From a bacterium (GTDB lineage Bacteria > Desulfobacterota > JAPLJL01): a stretch of 18,937 nt of DNA. Positions within the stretch are counted from its first letter, which is position 1. Each line of letters starts with the position of its first letter. Positions 6,962 through 14,405 of the stretch are shown piece after piece. The translations under genes and the position numbers were made by a program. The notes below the pieces were generated by a model. It did no database searches and was not told where the DNA came from. It saw only the letters and a list, made by a program, of their open reading frames with translations. The stretch is taken from NCBI GenBank assembly GCA_028713675.1, contig JAQTNV010000064.1:1-18937 (forward strand), written 5' to 3'.

Positions 6962-7131
6962 AGCCTTTTTTTCTTTTTTGGGGGGTGGGTTTCGCTCCGC
7001 GCACTAATACGTGCCGTACCGTAATCCTGGCAGGCTGACCCGCAGGGTCTAGCCAGTATCGAACAATACCTTGTCGTCGAGTTCATCGAGCCCGGGTTAC
7101 CGGAAGTGCGAGTCGCGAGAACCCACCCCCC
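6962..7131 (+). repeat. Structured element, copy 1 (12-bp terminal inverted repeats, multi-branched core)
   Basis: A pyrimidine-rich lead (CTTTTTTTCTTTTTT) is followed by GGGGGGTGGGTT at 6980-6991, matched exactly by AACCCACCCCCC at 7120-7131. Inside, CGCACT (7000-7005) pairs with AGTGCG (7105-7110) and encloses four hairpins: TGCCG/TGGCA (7012-7016, 7028-7032), GGCTGACCC/GGGTC-T-AGCC (7033-7054), GTAT/ATAC (7056-7069) and CCGG-GTTA-CCGG (7092-7103). An inverted second copy lies at 9593-9865. There is no open reading frame of note. It could be a MITE-like mobile element, a structured RNA, or both. Confidence 0.7.
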
Positions 7132-7162
7132 GGGGGTTCTGAAAAAACAGAAACAGGAAGAC

Positions 7163-8254
7163 CTAAAGATTCTTCCAGGCCTGGTAACCCAGCTTTTCCG
7201 TCCCGTCCCGCCTGATCAGACCGATGGCATCGTTGGCGTCGAGATCGGAAAGCCACGGCCAGCCCAGGAGACGCAAGTCTGCCCCCTGATTCCGGGTGAG
7301 ACGCCCGGTCACCTCCGAGAGGAAATCCGCCTGGGACTGTTCCCCGCCGTAAAAATCCAGCGAGGGCCAGGCGATTTCACTGAACCCGAAGGGCTTGCCG
7401 GCGGCATAAGTCAGCGCCCGGGCGTAATAATCGTCGGGAATGTCCGAAGGCCGGTTGTGCGGGTGGGCCAGGACCGCCCCGGCTTTATCTTTACGGACGC
7501 TGTGGGGATAGCTGGTGAAAACCAGGAGGTCCAGCCGGGCCGGGTCGAACATTTCCAGCGCCCCGAGGTCGGCCTCCCGGAGCTCGTCCACGATCTCGCG
7601 GGCGAAGACGCAAAAGACGATGGTATCGGGGGAGAGGTTTTTGACCGCGTCGTAGATCTCCTCGTAAAGGCTGACGAAATGTTGAAATCCGTTGCTGTTA
7701 TTATCCGTGGCCCCATACTGCTCATACCAGCGGTTGACCTCGTTGCCGACGGAGAGGTAGCGCGGCCTGACCGCCCTGACCGCGTCGAGCACGGCTTTTT
7801 TATAGGCCTCCCGCCAGGCGGTGTCGCTCAGCGTGGCGTCGGGCAAGTCCGCCGGGCTTTTGAGCGTGAGCGATCCGGCCGAATTTTTGTCGATAAAGGA
7901 GAAATTGACGATCGGGAACATCCCGTTCCCGCGGATTAGGCTTTGTAGCAGGCTTCCGCTCTTCAGGGCGCCGGCGTAATCCCAGAATCCGGAAGCTCCG
8001 ACCCCGCTTTCCCAGACCGGGACAAATTCGGCCGAAAGGGATGCCTGGGCGTAGGCGTCCGCGATTCCCTGGCCCGCGGCCGGGATGGGCAGGATGCCCT
8101 TGAAATACCCCCGGGCCGGAAGCGCCGGGGAATCCGCGGGGATGATCAGGGCCTCTTCTTCCGGCCCTTTCGATCCGGAACATCCGGAAAAAACGAGGGG
8201 GAAGGACAGGAAAAGGATAATCGGAAAAACAAATCTGAATCTGTTTTTCCCCAT
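7163..8254 (-). CDS. Lipoprotein, glycoside hydrolase clan A-like (GH53/cellulase-type TIM barrel)
   Basis: This is a predicted exported lipoprotein of 363 aa. A signal peptide (1-24) ends in a lipobox, FSGC, with C25 as the lipidated residue. The rest looks like a (beta/alpha)8 hydrolase. The putative acid/base Glu lies in YLSVGNEVN (E172) at the end of strand 4, and the putative nucleophile Glu lies in GFSEIAWP (E293) at the end of strand 7. A TSYPH segment sits at strand 6 (247-251). This arrangement is that of clan GH-A enzymes such as endo-galactanases and cellulases, which cut beta-linked polysaccharides. The exact family and substrate are not clear from the sequence. It starts 92 bases after the oxidoreductase gene, so co-transcription is plausible. 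The Shine-Dalgarno sequence is weak. Both genes lie between the two inverted structured elements. Confidence 0.75.
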   Translation of the reverse strand: MGKNRFRFVFPIILFLSFPLVFSGCSGSKGPEEEALIIPADSPALPARGYFKGILPIPAAGQGIADAYAQASLSAEFVPVWESGVGASGFWDYAGALKSGSLLQSLIRGNGMFPIVNFSFIDKNSAGSLTLKSPADLPDATLSDTAWREAYKKAVLDAVRAVRPRYLSVGNEVNRWYEQYGATDNNSNGFQHFVSLYEEIYDAVKNLSPDTIVFCVFAREIVDELREADLGALEMFDPARLDLLVFTSYPHSVRKDKAGAVLAHPHNRPSDIPDDYYARALTYAAGKPFGFSEIAWPSLDFYGGEQSQADFLSEVTGRLTRNQGADLRLLGWPWLSDLDANDAIGLIRRDGTEKLGYQAWKNL

Positions 8255-8346
8255 GTCACTAACTTATCAGATTTTTGGATGCAGGTCTTTCGGCAGGTTG
8301 ACCGCCCGGTGGAATCCCAGGAAGCCGCTGTTTCCGAAGCCCTTTT

Positions 8347-9333
8347 TTATTCTTCCGGGAACTGGAACCAGACCTCGCTCATCCGGGGCGGGATGGGGAC
8401 GTAGCCCGGCTCTTTTTTCTTGGCGATGGCGGCCGGGATCCCGCGGGTGAAGCGGGCGAATTCGGCTTTCCCTTTTTCCCGGTCCAGGGCGGTGAGGGCC
8501 GAGATCTTGCCGGAGAGGAGGGCCCCGGTGATCCCGTAGCCGAGGACCGGTTCCACCACCCCGGCCAGGGTTCCGGTCAGGATGACACGGTCCTGGTAAA
8601 AGAGGTTGCAGGTCTTGGGGGTGTAGCCCATGAACCGCTTCCACTGGTCGAACTTGACCCCGTCGTGCTTTTCCACCAGCTGTTTGAACTCCGCCAGGTT
8701 TTCCGGGGAGATTTCCTTCCGGGAAAACAGCAGGACGTAGTAGAAGCCGTTAATCCAGCTCGAATAGCCGTACTCGTTGGAGAAACCCACGATAAAAAGG
8801 CTGGCCCCCGCGGTCTTTTTTTCGATTTCCTGCTGTCCGAAGTAACCGGCGTAGATGGAATAGGGGATCTGGAGAAAATCGTACATCTCCGGGGAGAGCC
8901 CGGTGGCCAGGATGGTGGTTTCCGGGACTTTGCTTAAATCCTCCGGGGTGAATTTTCGGTCGAAGGTGAACCGGACCCCTTCAGCCTGGGCGATCCGGAA
9001 CAGGACGGAATCCAGGGAGGTCGGTCGGGAGCCCCGCTCGCAGACATAGGGGGGATTTTTTTTCGAGACCCGGACTTCGATGAGGGTCCCGTTGATGACG
9101 TGTTTCAGGTCCTGCGCGATTTCCTGGAAACATTCGGAAAGGTCGATCCCGATATAGCCGAAAAGCCCCTTCCCCACCTGGGTGTCGTGGGCGGAGGGAT
9201 GCCAGTGCGGGTAGCCGCCGATCTGTTTTTCCTTTTCCCAGACCTGGACCTTCATTCCTTCCCGGGCCAGGGTGATCGCGGCCACCAGTCCGGACGGTCC
9301 GGCTCCCACCACCAGGGCTTCCTTACCACTCAT
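8347..9333 (-). CDS. FAD-dependent oxidoreductase, paralogue 1
   Basis: This 328-aa flavoprotein opens with a Rossmann dinucleotide motif, EALVVGAGPSGLVAAI at 5-20, followed by an acidic strand end (WEKE at 32-35) that should contact the FAD ribose. A second conserved glycine segment, TILATGLSPEMY, lies at 140-151. A C-terminal FAD-contacting stretch, GVVEPVLGYGITGALLSGKI, lies at 258-277. Other striking conserved blocks are YPHWHPSAHDT (41-51), VCERG-RP-SLDS (97-109) and TCNLFYQDR (241-249). The overall layout resembles NAD(P)-binding/FAD-dependent amine-oxidase-like or geranylgeranyl-reductase-like proteins, but I recognise no named subfamily and give no substrate. The ATG is preceded by AAGGAG. 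A second copy of equal length, about 69% identical and aligning without gaps by my hand count (227/328), is encoded at 10861-11847. Confidence 0.82.
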   Translation of the reverse strand: MSGKEALVVGAGPSGLVAAITLAREGMKVQVWEKEKQIGGYPHWHPSAHDTQVGKGLFGYIGIDLSECFQEIAQDLKHVINGTLIEVRVSKKNPPYVCERGSRPTSLDSVLFRIAQAEGVRFTFDRKFTPEDLSKVPETTILATGLSPEMYDFLQIPYSIYAGYFGQQEIEKKTAGASLFIVGFSNEYGYSSWINGFYYVLLFSRKEISPENLAEFKQLVEKHDGVKFDQWKRFMGYTPKTCNLFYQDRVILTGTLAGVVEPVLGYGITGALLSGKISALTALDREKGKAEFARFTRGIPAAIAKKKEPGYVPIPPRMSEVWFQFPEE

Positions 9334-9414
9334 GGACGGCTCCTTTCGCGATTTTTGGCTTCGCTCAGGAGACTTCTAACATATTATCTTTTCAAGGGGA
9401 AGACTTTCTTTCAA

Positions 9415-9554
9415 GGTGATGGGTGGTAGGTCATAGGTCATAGGCAAGAGCCTAAAAGTTAAGAAGCCTAAAAGCGGAAATCGAGATCCTTCGCTGGCGC
9501 TCAGGATGACAACCTAAACGTAAAGCCAGAAACATAAAATGCAAAGCCTAAATT
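9415..9554 (+). repeat. Heptad-period arrays (GGTCATA type, drifting to CCTAAAA type)
   Basis: Units GGTGATG, GGTGGTA, GGTCATA, GGTCATA, GGCAAGA occupy 9415-9449. The 7-base step then continues through units with a -TAAA- core to 9477. A dispersed repeat interrupts it at 9485-9510. The same step resumes at 9513-9554 (CCTAAAC, GTAAAGC, CAGAAAC, ATAAAAT, GCAAAGC, CTAAATT). The unit sequence changes gradually while the period is kept. Confidence 0.6.
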
Positions 9555-9592
9555 ATCATGTATTTTTAACTTATGTGATTTTCGGAAAGCCT

Positions 9593-9865
9593 GGGGGGTG
9601 GGTTCTTCCTTCGACCCCGATGGGGTCCTCAGGACGAGAACCCCAGAGGGGCGCGACTCGCACTTCTGGTAACCCAGGCTCGATTAACTCTGCAATAAGG
9701 TATTGTTCGATACTGGCTAGACCCTGCGGGTCAGCCTGCCGTGATTACGGTACAGCACGTATTAGTGCGCTTCATCCTGAGCACTGCGAAGGAGGAGCGT
9801 CCATTCTTCGCAGCAGTGCTGCTCATCAGGATAAAAAACCCACCCCCCAAAAAAGAGAAAAAGCT
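9593..9865 (-). repeat. Structured element, copy 2 (inverted relative to copy 1, with two insertions)
   Basis: The ends are GGGGGGTGGGTT (9593-9604) and AACCCACCCCCC (9837-9848), and the homologous pyrimidine lead continues to about 9865. The core (about 9651-9770) is a near copy of 7000-7117 on the opposite strand, including GGCTGACCCGCAGGGTCTAGCC-type and GTAT/ATAC hairpins. Copy 2 carries CTGG-GTTA-CCAG where copy 1 has CCGG-GTTA-CCGG, so both arms changed together. Extra DNA is present on both sides of the core: a GACCCC/GGGGTC hairpin segment near 9605-9650 and a long hairpin at 9772-9834. Confidence 0.7.
9772..9834. repeat. Long imperfect hairpin nested in structured element copy 2
   Basis: ATCCTGAGCACTGCGAAG on one arm pairs with CTTCGCAGCAGTGCTGCTCATCAGGAT-like sequence on the other; the second arm carries two small extra segments. 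It belongs to the CCTGAGC...CGAAGG repeat family and is absent from copy 1 at the equivalent place (6993-6999), so it looks like a later insertion. Confidence 0.6.
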
Positions 9866-9919
9866 AAAGCGAGATCCGAAAGGTTACAAGTAAGGGTATT
9901 GGCTTTACCTATGATCTTG

Positions 9920-10705
9920 TTAATGGATTTTCAGGCCTTTAGGAATTGGGTTTCCGTCGAAGTGGAGCAGTCCCTGCCCGTCCGCGGCGAAACGGCCGTC
10001 GGCCAGATATTCCAGGGTGCGGGGGAAAATGATCCAGTCGCCTTTTTCCTTGAGGCGTTCCTGGTTTTCCGCCGCGACCCGCTTGGCTGTTTCCGGGTTC
10101 GCGAGGTCCGCGCCGGCGGGGACCTGCACCGGGACGGGCGCGGAGATGAGCAGGATCCGGCCGTAGTCCACCCGTTCCTCGATCAGGTGGGTGGTGGACC
10201 CGACGGTTTTCGCCCCGGCCCGGATGGCGTCGAGGACCGCGTGGTCCCCGGTGAATTTGCGGCGGCCGTTTTCCTCGATCGAGAGGTCGGCGGGATGGAC
10301 ATTGACGCCGAGAAAGGCCTGGATCAGGACAGGCGAGGCGACCGACATGTAGCCCGCGTAGGCGGCCGCGGAGACCCCGAAGGGGGAAAGCGCCCGGACA
10401 GTCTCCCGGTCGAAGTCCGGCCGGAGGGAGAGGTCGGATTTTTTCCGGCCCCGGGCCAGGTAGAAGGCGCGGATGTCGCGGGTGACCACGGGCAGGTCGT
10501 AGTCCCGGCCGATCTCGGCGGCCTTGCTCTCGGAGGAATCGCTGAAGATGACCGCCACCCGGAAGGGGGACTCGCCCCGTTCTTTTCTCAGCCGGGTTTC
10601 ATGCTCGAGGATCCGGCGGAGGTTGGTGCCCGACCCGGACAGGAGGCCGACCACGCGCAGCGGCCCCGATTTAGGGTCATGCAAAGGCTTAAGGTTCAAG
10701 GACAT
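9920..10705 (-). CDS. PurN-like formyltransferase family protein
   Basis: This 261-aa protein resembles phosphoribosylglycinamide formyltransferase (PurN), which transfers a formyl group from 10-formyl-tetrahydrofolate. The phosphate-binding loop is LLSGSGTNLRRIL (21-33). The catalytic triad candidates are N135 and H137 in VNVHPADLS and D180 in HLIEERVDYGR, the usual N-x-H ... D order. GAKTVGSTTH (164-173) matches the PurN G-x-T-x-H segment. It is longer than typical PurN (about 210 aa), with an extra basic stretch near 76-105 (IRAFYLARGRKKSDLSLRP) and a C-terminal extension. It may therefore use a different acceptor from GAR. It lies between the two paralogous FAD oxidoreductases and has no purine genes nearby. 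The start codon and first few residues lie in a heptad-period array, so the true N-terminus could be a little downstream. Confidence 0.82.
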   Translation of the reverse strand: MSLNLKPLHDPKSGPLRVVGLLSGSGTNLRRILEHETRLRKERGESPFRVAVIFSDSSESKAAEIGRDYDLPVVTRDIRAFYLARGRKKSDLSLRPDFDRETVRALSPFGVSAAAYAGYMSVASPVLIQAFLGVNVHPADLSIEENGRRKFTGDHAVLDAIRAGAKTVGSTTHLIEERVDYGRILLISAPVPVQVPAGADLANPETAKRVAAENQERLKEKGDWIIFPRTLEYLADGRFAADGQGLLHFDGNPIPKGLKIH

Positions 10706-10749
10706 GGGTTATGAGCAAAGGGCATAGCGCATAGGGCATAAGGCCAAGA
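10685..10749 (+). repeat. Heptad-period array overlapping the PurN-like start codon (GGGCATA type)
   Basis: Units AGGCTTA, AGGTTCA, AGGACAT, GGGTTAT, GAGCAAA, GGGCATA, GCGCATA, GGGCATA, AGGCCAA follow one another without phase loss from 10685. The third unit contains the complement of the PurN-like ATG, so the first seven or so residues are encoded by repeat DNA. Confidence 0.6.
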
Positions 10750-10750
10750 A

Positions 10751-10841
10751 CAATTGGAAGTCCATTGAGTCTATCGTGTCGTCGAGTTCCTTGTGTCTAT
10801 TTTGACACTATGGACACCATGGACCCTACGAACACTATGGA
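10751..10841 (+). repeat. Nonamer-period array (CACTATGGA type)
   Basis: Clear 9-base units CACTATGGA, CACCATGGA, CCCTACGAA, CACTATGGA occupy 10806-10841. Upstream, 10760-10805 reads as degenerate 9-mers of the opposite sense (TCCATTGAG, TCTATCGTG and so on), giving an inverted arrangement like that of the 7-nt arrays. A perfect AAGCGC/GCGCTT hairpin follows at 10847-10861, on the stop codon of the next gene. Confidence 0.55.
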
Positions 10842-10860
10842 CGCCTAAGCGCTCTGCGCT

Positions 10861-11847
10861 TTAGTCGTTCGGGAAGTCGAACCAGACATCCCCGACCAGC
10901 GGGGGCGTCGGGAAATACCCGGGCTCCTTTTTCTTGGCGATGGCCCGGGGCACCCCCCCGACAAAGCGGTCGTATTCGGCCTGGCCTTTTTTCCGGTCCA
11001 GGGCGGCGATCGCCGAGATCTTGCCGGAGAGCAGGGCCCCGGTGATCCCGAAGCCGAGGGCCGGCTCGACCACTCCCGCGAGGGTCCCGGACAGGACATA
11101 ACGGTCCTGGTAAAAAAGGTTGCAGGTTCTGGGGGTGTAGCCCATGAACCGCTTCCACTTGTCGAACTCGACCTTGTCCCACTTTTCCACCAGCTTCTTG
11201 AACTCGGCCAGGTTTTCCTCGCTCACTTCTTTGCGGGAAAAGAGCAGGACGTAATAAATCCCGTTGGTGGTGGAGGAGTAGCCGTATTCCTTGGAGAAGC
11301 CGCCGAAGAACATGCTGGCCTTGGGGGTCTGGTCGGCGATCTCCTTCTGCCCGAAGTAGCCGGCGTAGACGGCGAAGGGAAGTTTGGTGATCTCGTACAT
11401 CTCCGGGGAGAGCCCGGTGGCCAGGACGGTCACCTCGGGGGCTTTATCCAGGTCGGCCTGGGTGCATTTCTTGCCGAACTCGAAGTCCACGCCTTCCTTC
11501 ACCGCGACCCGGAAGAGGGTGGAATCCAGGGAGGAGGGCCGCCCGCCCCGCTCGCAGACGAAGGGGGTCTGCCCTTCGGGGATGGGGACCTCGACCTGCT
11601 CGTTGTTGATCACGAACAGGAAGTCTTTCGAGAAATCCTTGAAGCATTCCCAGAGATCGATCCCGATGTATTTGAAGAGATCCTTCCCCACCGGGGTGTC
11701 GTGGGCGGAGGGATGCCAGTGCGGATAGCCGCCGATCTGGTTTTCCTTTTCAAAAACCCGGACCTTGAGCCCTTCCCGGGCCAGGTTGATCGCTGCCACC
11801 AGGCCGGAGGGTCCGGCGCCGACTACCAAAGCTTCTTTCTTTTTCAT
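10861..11847 (-). CDS. FAD-dependent oxidoreductase, paralogue 2
   Basis: This 328-aa flavoprotein is collinear with the product of 8347-9333. The FAD motif EALVVGAGPSGLVAAI, the block YPHWHPSAHDT, VCERGGRPSSLDS, VLATGLSPEMY, TCNLFYQDR and the C-terminal GVVEPALGFGITGALLSGKI are all kept. The copies differ most at about 71-95, 121-136 and 151-160, which probably includes the substrate-facing part. The ATG is preceded by AGGAG. It starts 49 bases after pilT on the same strand and may be read through from recA-pilT. Substrate and pathway are not recognisable. The conserved Cys (C98, C242) and His (H43, H45, H49) residues in both copies are worth noting, as they could be catalytic or bind a second cofactor. 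That last point is inference. Confidence 0.82.
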   Translation of the reverse strand: MKKKEALVVGAGPSGLVAAINLAREGLKVRVFEKENQIGGYPHWHPSAHDTPVGKDLFKYIGIDLWECFKDFSKDFLFVINNEQVEVPIPEGQTPFVCERGGRPSSLDSTLFRVAVKEGVDFEFGKKCTQADLDKAPEVTVLATGLSPEMYEITKLPFAVYAGYFGQKEIADQTPKASMFFGGFSKEYGYSSTTNGIYYVLLFSRKEVSEENLAEFKKLVEKWDKVEFDKWKRFMGYTPRTCNLFYQDRYVLSGTLAGVVEPALGFGITGALLSGKISAIAALDRKKGQAEYDRFVGGVPRAIAKKKEPGYFPTPPLVGDVWFDFPND

Positions 11848-11896
11848 GGTTTTGCTCCTGGAAAGTGGGTGAAATTAAATGGTTAAAAAAATTGGC

Positions 11897-13072
11897 CTAA
11901 AATCTCTCGATTTTGAAGTCGTCCGGTCCCTTGGGTTCGTCCCCCCCGCCCTCGCCCTGACTCTTATCGAAGTCGGTCCAGGCGGTGTCGCTCGTTCCCG
12001 AGATCCCGCTGACCCGGAGCTTAAAGTCGTCAGGGTTGGTGCACTGCCGGAGGGCCTCTTCCATGGTGATGAGCTTCTTGGTGTAAAGCTGCATCAGGGA
12101 CTGGTCGAAGGTCTGCATCCCGTAGGTGGTAAAGCCTTTCTGGATAAAATCCGGGATTTCCCGGGTGCGGTCCGCGTCGAGGATGAGCTCCCGGATCAGG
12201 GAGGTGCCGATCAGAACCTCCACGGCCGGGACCCGGCCCTGACCGTCGGCCTTGGGCACCAGACGCTGGGAGATGACCGCCCGGAGGACGGAGACGAGCT
12301 GCATCCGGACCTGCTTCTGCTGGAAGGGGGGGAAGATGCCGATGATGCGGTTGATGGTTTCGGTGGCGTCCAGGGTGTGGAGGGTGGAGAGGACCAGGTG
12401 GCCGGTTTCCGCCGCCAGGAGGGCGGTTTCGATCGTTTCAAAGTCCCGCATTTCCCCCACCAGGATCACGTCCGGGTCCTGCCGGAGGGCGCTGCGCAGG
12501 GCGACCGAGAAGGAAAAGGTGTCGATCCCGATCTCCCGCTGGTTGATGATGGATTTCTTGTCGCGCATCAGGAACTCGATCGGGTCCTCGATGGTGATAA
12601 TGTGCTTGGTGCGGGTCTTATTGATGTAATCGATGATGGCCGCCAGGGTGGTGGACTTGCCGCTCCCGGTGGTTCCGGTGACCAGGATCAGGCCCCGCTC
12701 CTCGCTCCCGGCGATCTTTTCGATCACCTTGGGGAGCTGGAGCTCCTCCGTGGTTTTGACCTGGAAGGGGATGGCCCGGAGGACCGCCCCGAGCGAGCCC
12801 CGCTGCTGGAAGACGTTGACCCGGAAGCGCCCCAGCCCGGGGACGCCGTAGGCCAGGTCGATCTCGTTCTTTTCCTTGAATTTGTCGCGCTGGCTCTGGT
12901 TCATGATCCCGAGAGCCATTTTCTGGACCTCGTCCGGGCTCATCCGGGCGGCGCCTTTCATCAGGACCAGGGCGCCGTTGATCCGGAACATGGGGGGCAG
13001 GCCGGACTTCAGATGAATGTCCGAGGCGCCCGCTGCCAGGGCGACTTTCAGGGTTTCATTCAGGTCCGCCAA
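11897..13072 (-). CDS. pilT: Type IV pilus twitching motility ATPase PilT
   Basis: This is the hexameric retraction ATPase of type IV pili, acting at the inner membrane base of the machine. It has 391 residues. An N-terminal PAS-like domain is at about 1-100 (ASDIHLKSGLPPMFRINGAL). Walker A is GTTGSGKSTT (133-142). The Asp box ITIEDPIEF lies at 159-167. Walker B is DVILVGEMRD (201-210). The His box is TGHLVLSTLHT (223-233). The PilT-specific C-terminal helix segment is GTSLIRELI (289-297), equivalent to AIRNLIRE. A Gly/Asp-rich tail of about 25 residues follows. It begins with TTG immediately after the recA stop, with AAAGGAAAG as Shine-Dalgarno sequence, so it is translationally coupled to recA. 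No other pilus genes are in the window. Completeness and motifs make the call firm. Confidence 0.96.
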   Translation of the reverse strand: MADLNETLKVALAAGASDIHLKSGLPPMFRINGALVLMKGAARMSPDEVQKMALGIMNQSQRDKFKEKNEIDLAYGVPGLGRFRVNVFQQRGSLGAVLRAIPFQVKTTEELQLPKVIEKIAGSEERGLILVTGTTGSGKSTTLAAIIDYINKTRTKHIITIEDPIEFLMRDKKSIINQREIGIDTFSFSVALRSALRQDPDVILVGEMRDFETIETALLAAETGHLVLSTLHTLDATETINRIIGIFPPFQQKQVRMQLVSVLRAVISQRLVPKADGQGRVPAVEVLIGTSLIRELILDADRTREIPDFIQKGFTTYGMQTFDQSLMQLYTKKLITMEEALRQCTNPDDFKLRVSGISGTSDTAWTDFDKSQGEGGGDEPKGPDDFKIERF

Positions 13073-14119
<1,047 letters not shown>

Positions 14120-14243
14120 TCTTCCTCCCGTTTCTTTTACTTAATCGGTAAAAGGTAATATATCAAATTCCGCCATAGTAAAGAATATGTTAGGCAAGCG
14201 AGAAGTCATAGTCTGTCACTACCGACGCCGGCCAATAAGGGAA

Positions 14244-14405
14244 GTAGGCAGTAAGCAGTAAGCAGCATGCAGTAAAACAAGGTGATGGGTGATAGGTAAT
14301 GGGTCATGGGCATTGAAAATCCCCCTCAGTCCCCCTTTTAACAAAGGGGGAAGATATTTTCTTTTCGACTTTAACCCAACACCTGACACCTAAGACCCAT
14401 CACCT
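14244..14405. repeat. Heptad-period arrays flanking a CCCCCTTT hairpin
   Basis: GTAGGCA, GTAAGCA, GTAAGCA, GCATGCA occupy 14244-14271. A second array with units GGTGATG, GGTGATA, GGTAATG, GGTCATG occupies 14281-14308. Its complementary counterpart (TTAACCC, AACACCT, GACACCT, AAGACCC, ATCACCT) occupies 14371-14405. Between the arms lies a dispersed repeat with a perfect 8-bp stem CCCCCTTT/AAAGGGGG (14331-14350). Confidence 0.65.

Larger units (their letters stand above)
9334..9919. other. Intergenic region between oxidoreductase 1 and the PurN-like gene, repeat mosaic
   Basis: This 586-bp gap has no supported gene; the frames across it are shadows. From left to right it holds two heptad-period arrays, a CCTTCG...CTCAGG dispersed repeat (9485-9510), the second copy of the structured element (9593-9865), and about 50 bases of unassigned sequence before the PurN-like stop. 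Confidence 0.6.

Noticed and set aside
6999-7110. tRNA or tRNA-like gene in the structured element
   Set aside because: There is no 7-bp acceptor stem, anticodon arm or T-loop consensus in the right order; the branch sizes do not fit a cloverleaf.
7118-7140. Terminator for the hydrolase gene: AGAACCC/GGGTTCT perfect 7-bp dyad
   Set aside because: Read in the gene's direction there is no T-run after the stem; it overlaps the end of the structured element, which explains it.
9806-9834. Hammerhead ribozyme core, since the minus strand has CTGATGAG, a short stem and CGAAG
   Set aside because: The GAAA core and cleavage-site stem are missing, and the sequence is explained as one arm of a known type of dispersed hairpin repeat.
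6962-9865. Insertion sequence with transposase
   Set aside because: The enclosed genes are a lipoprotein hydrolase and a flavoprotein; no transposase or integrase motif is seen, so an autonomous element is not supported.
9539-10714. Plus-strand frame across the structured element and the PurN-like gene
   Set aside because: Most of it is antisense to the PurN-like gene, and the first third is repeat DNA; it has no protein-like composition.
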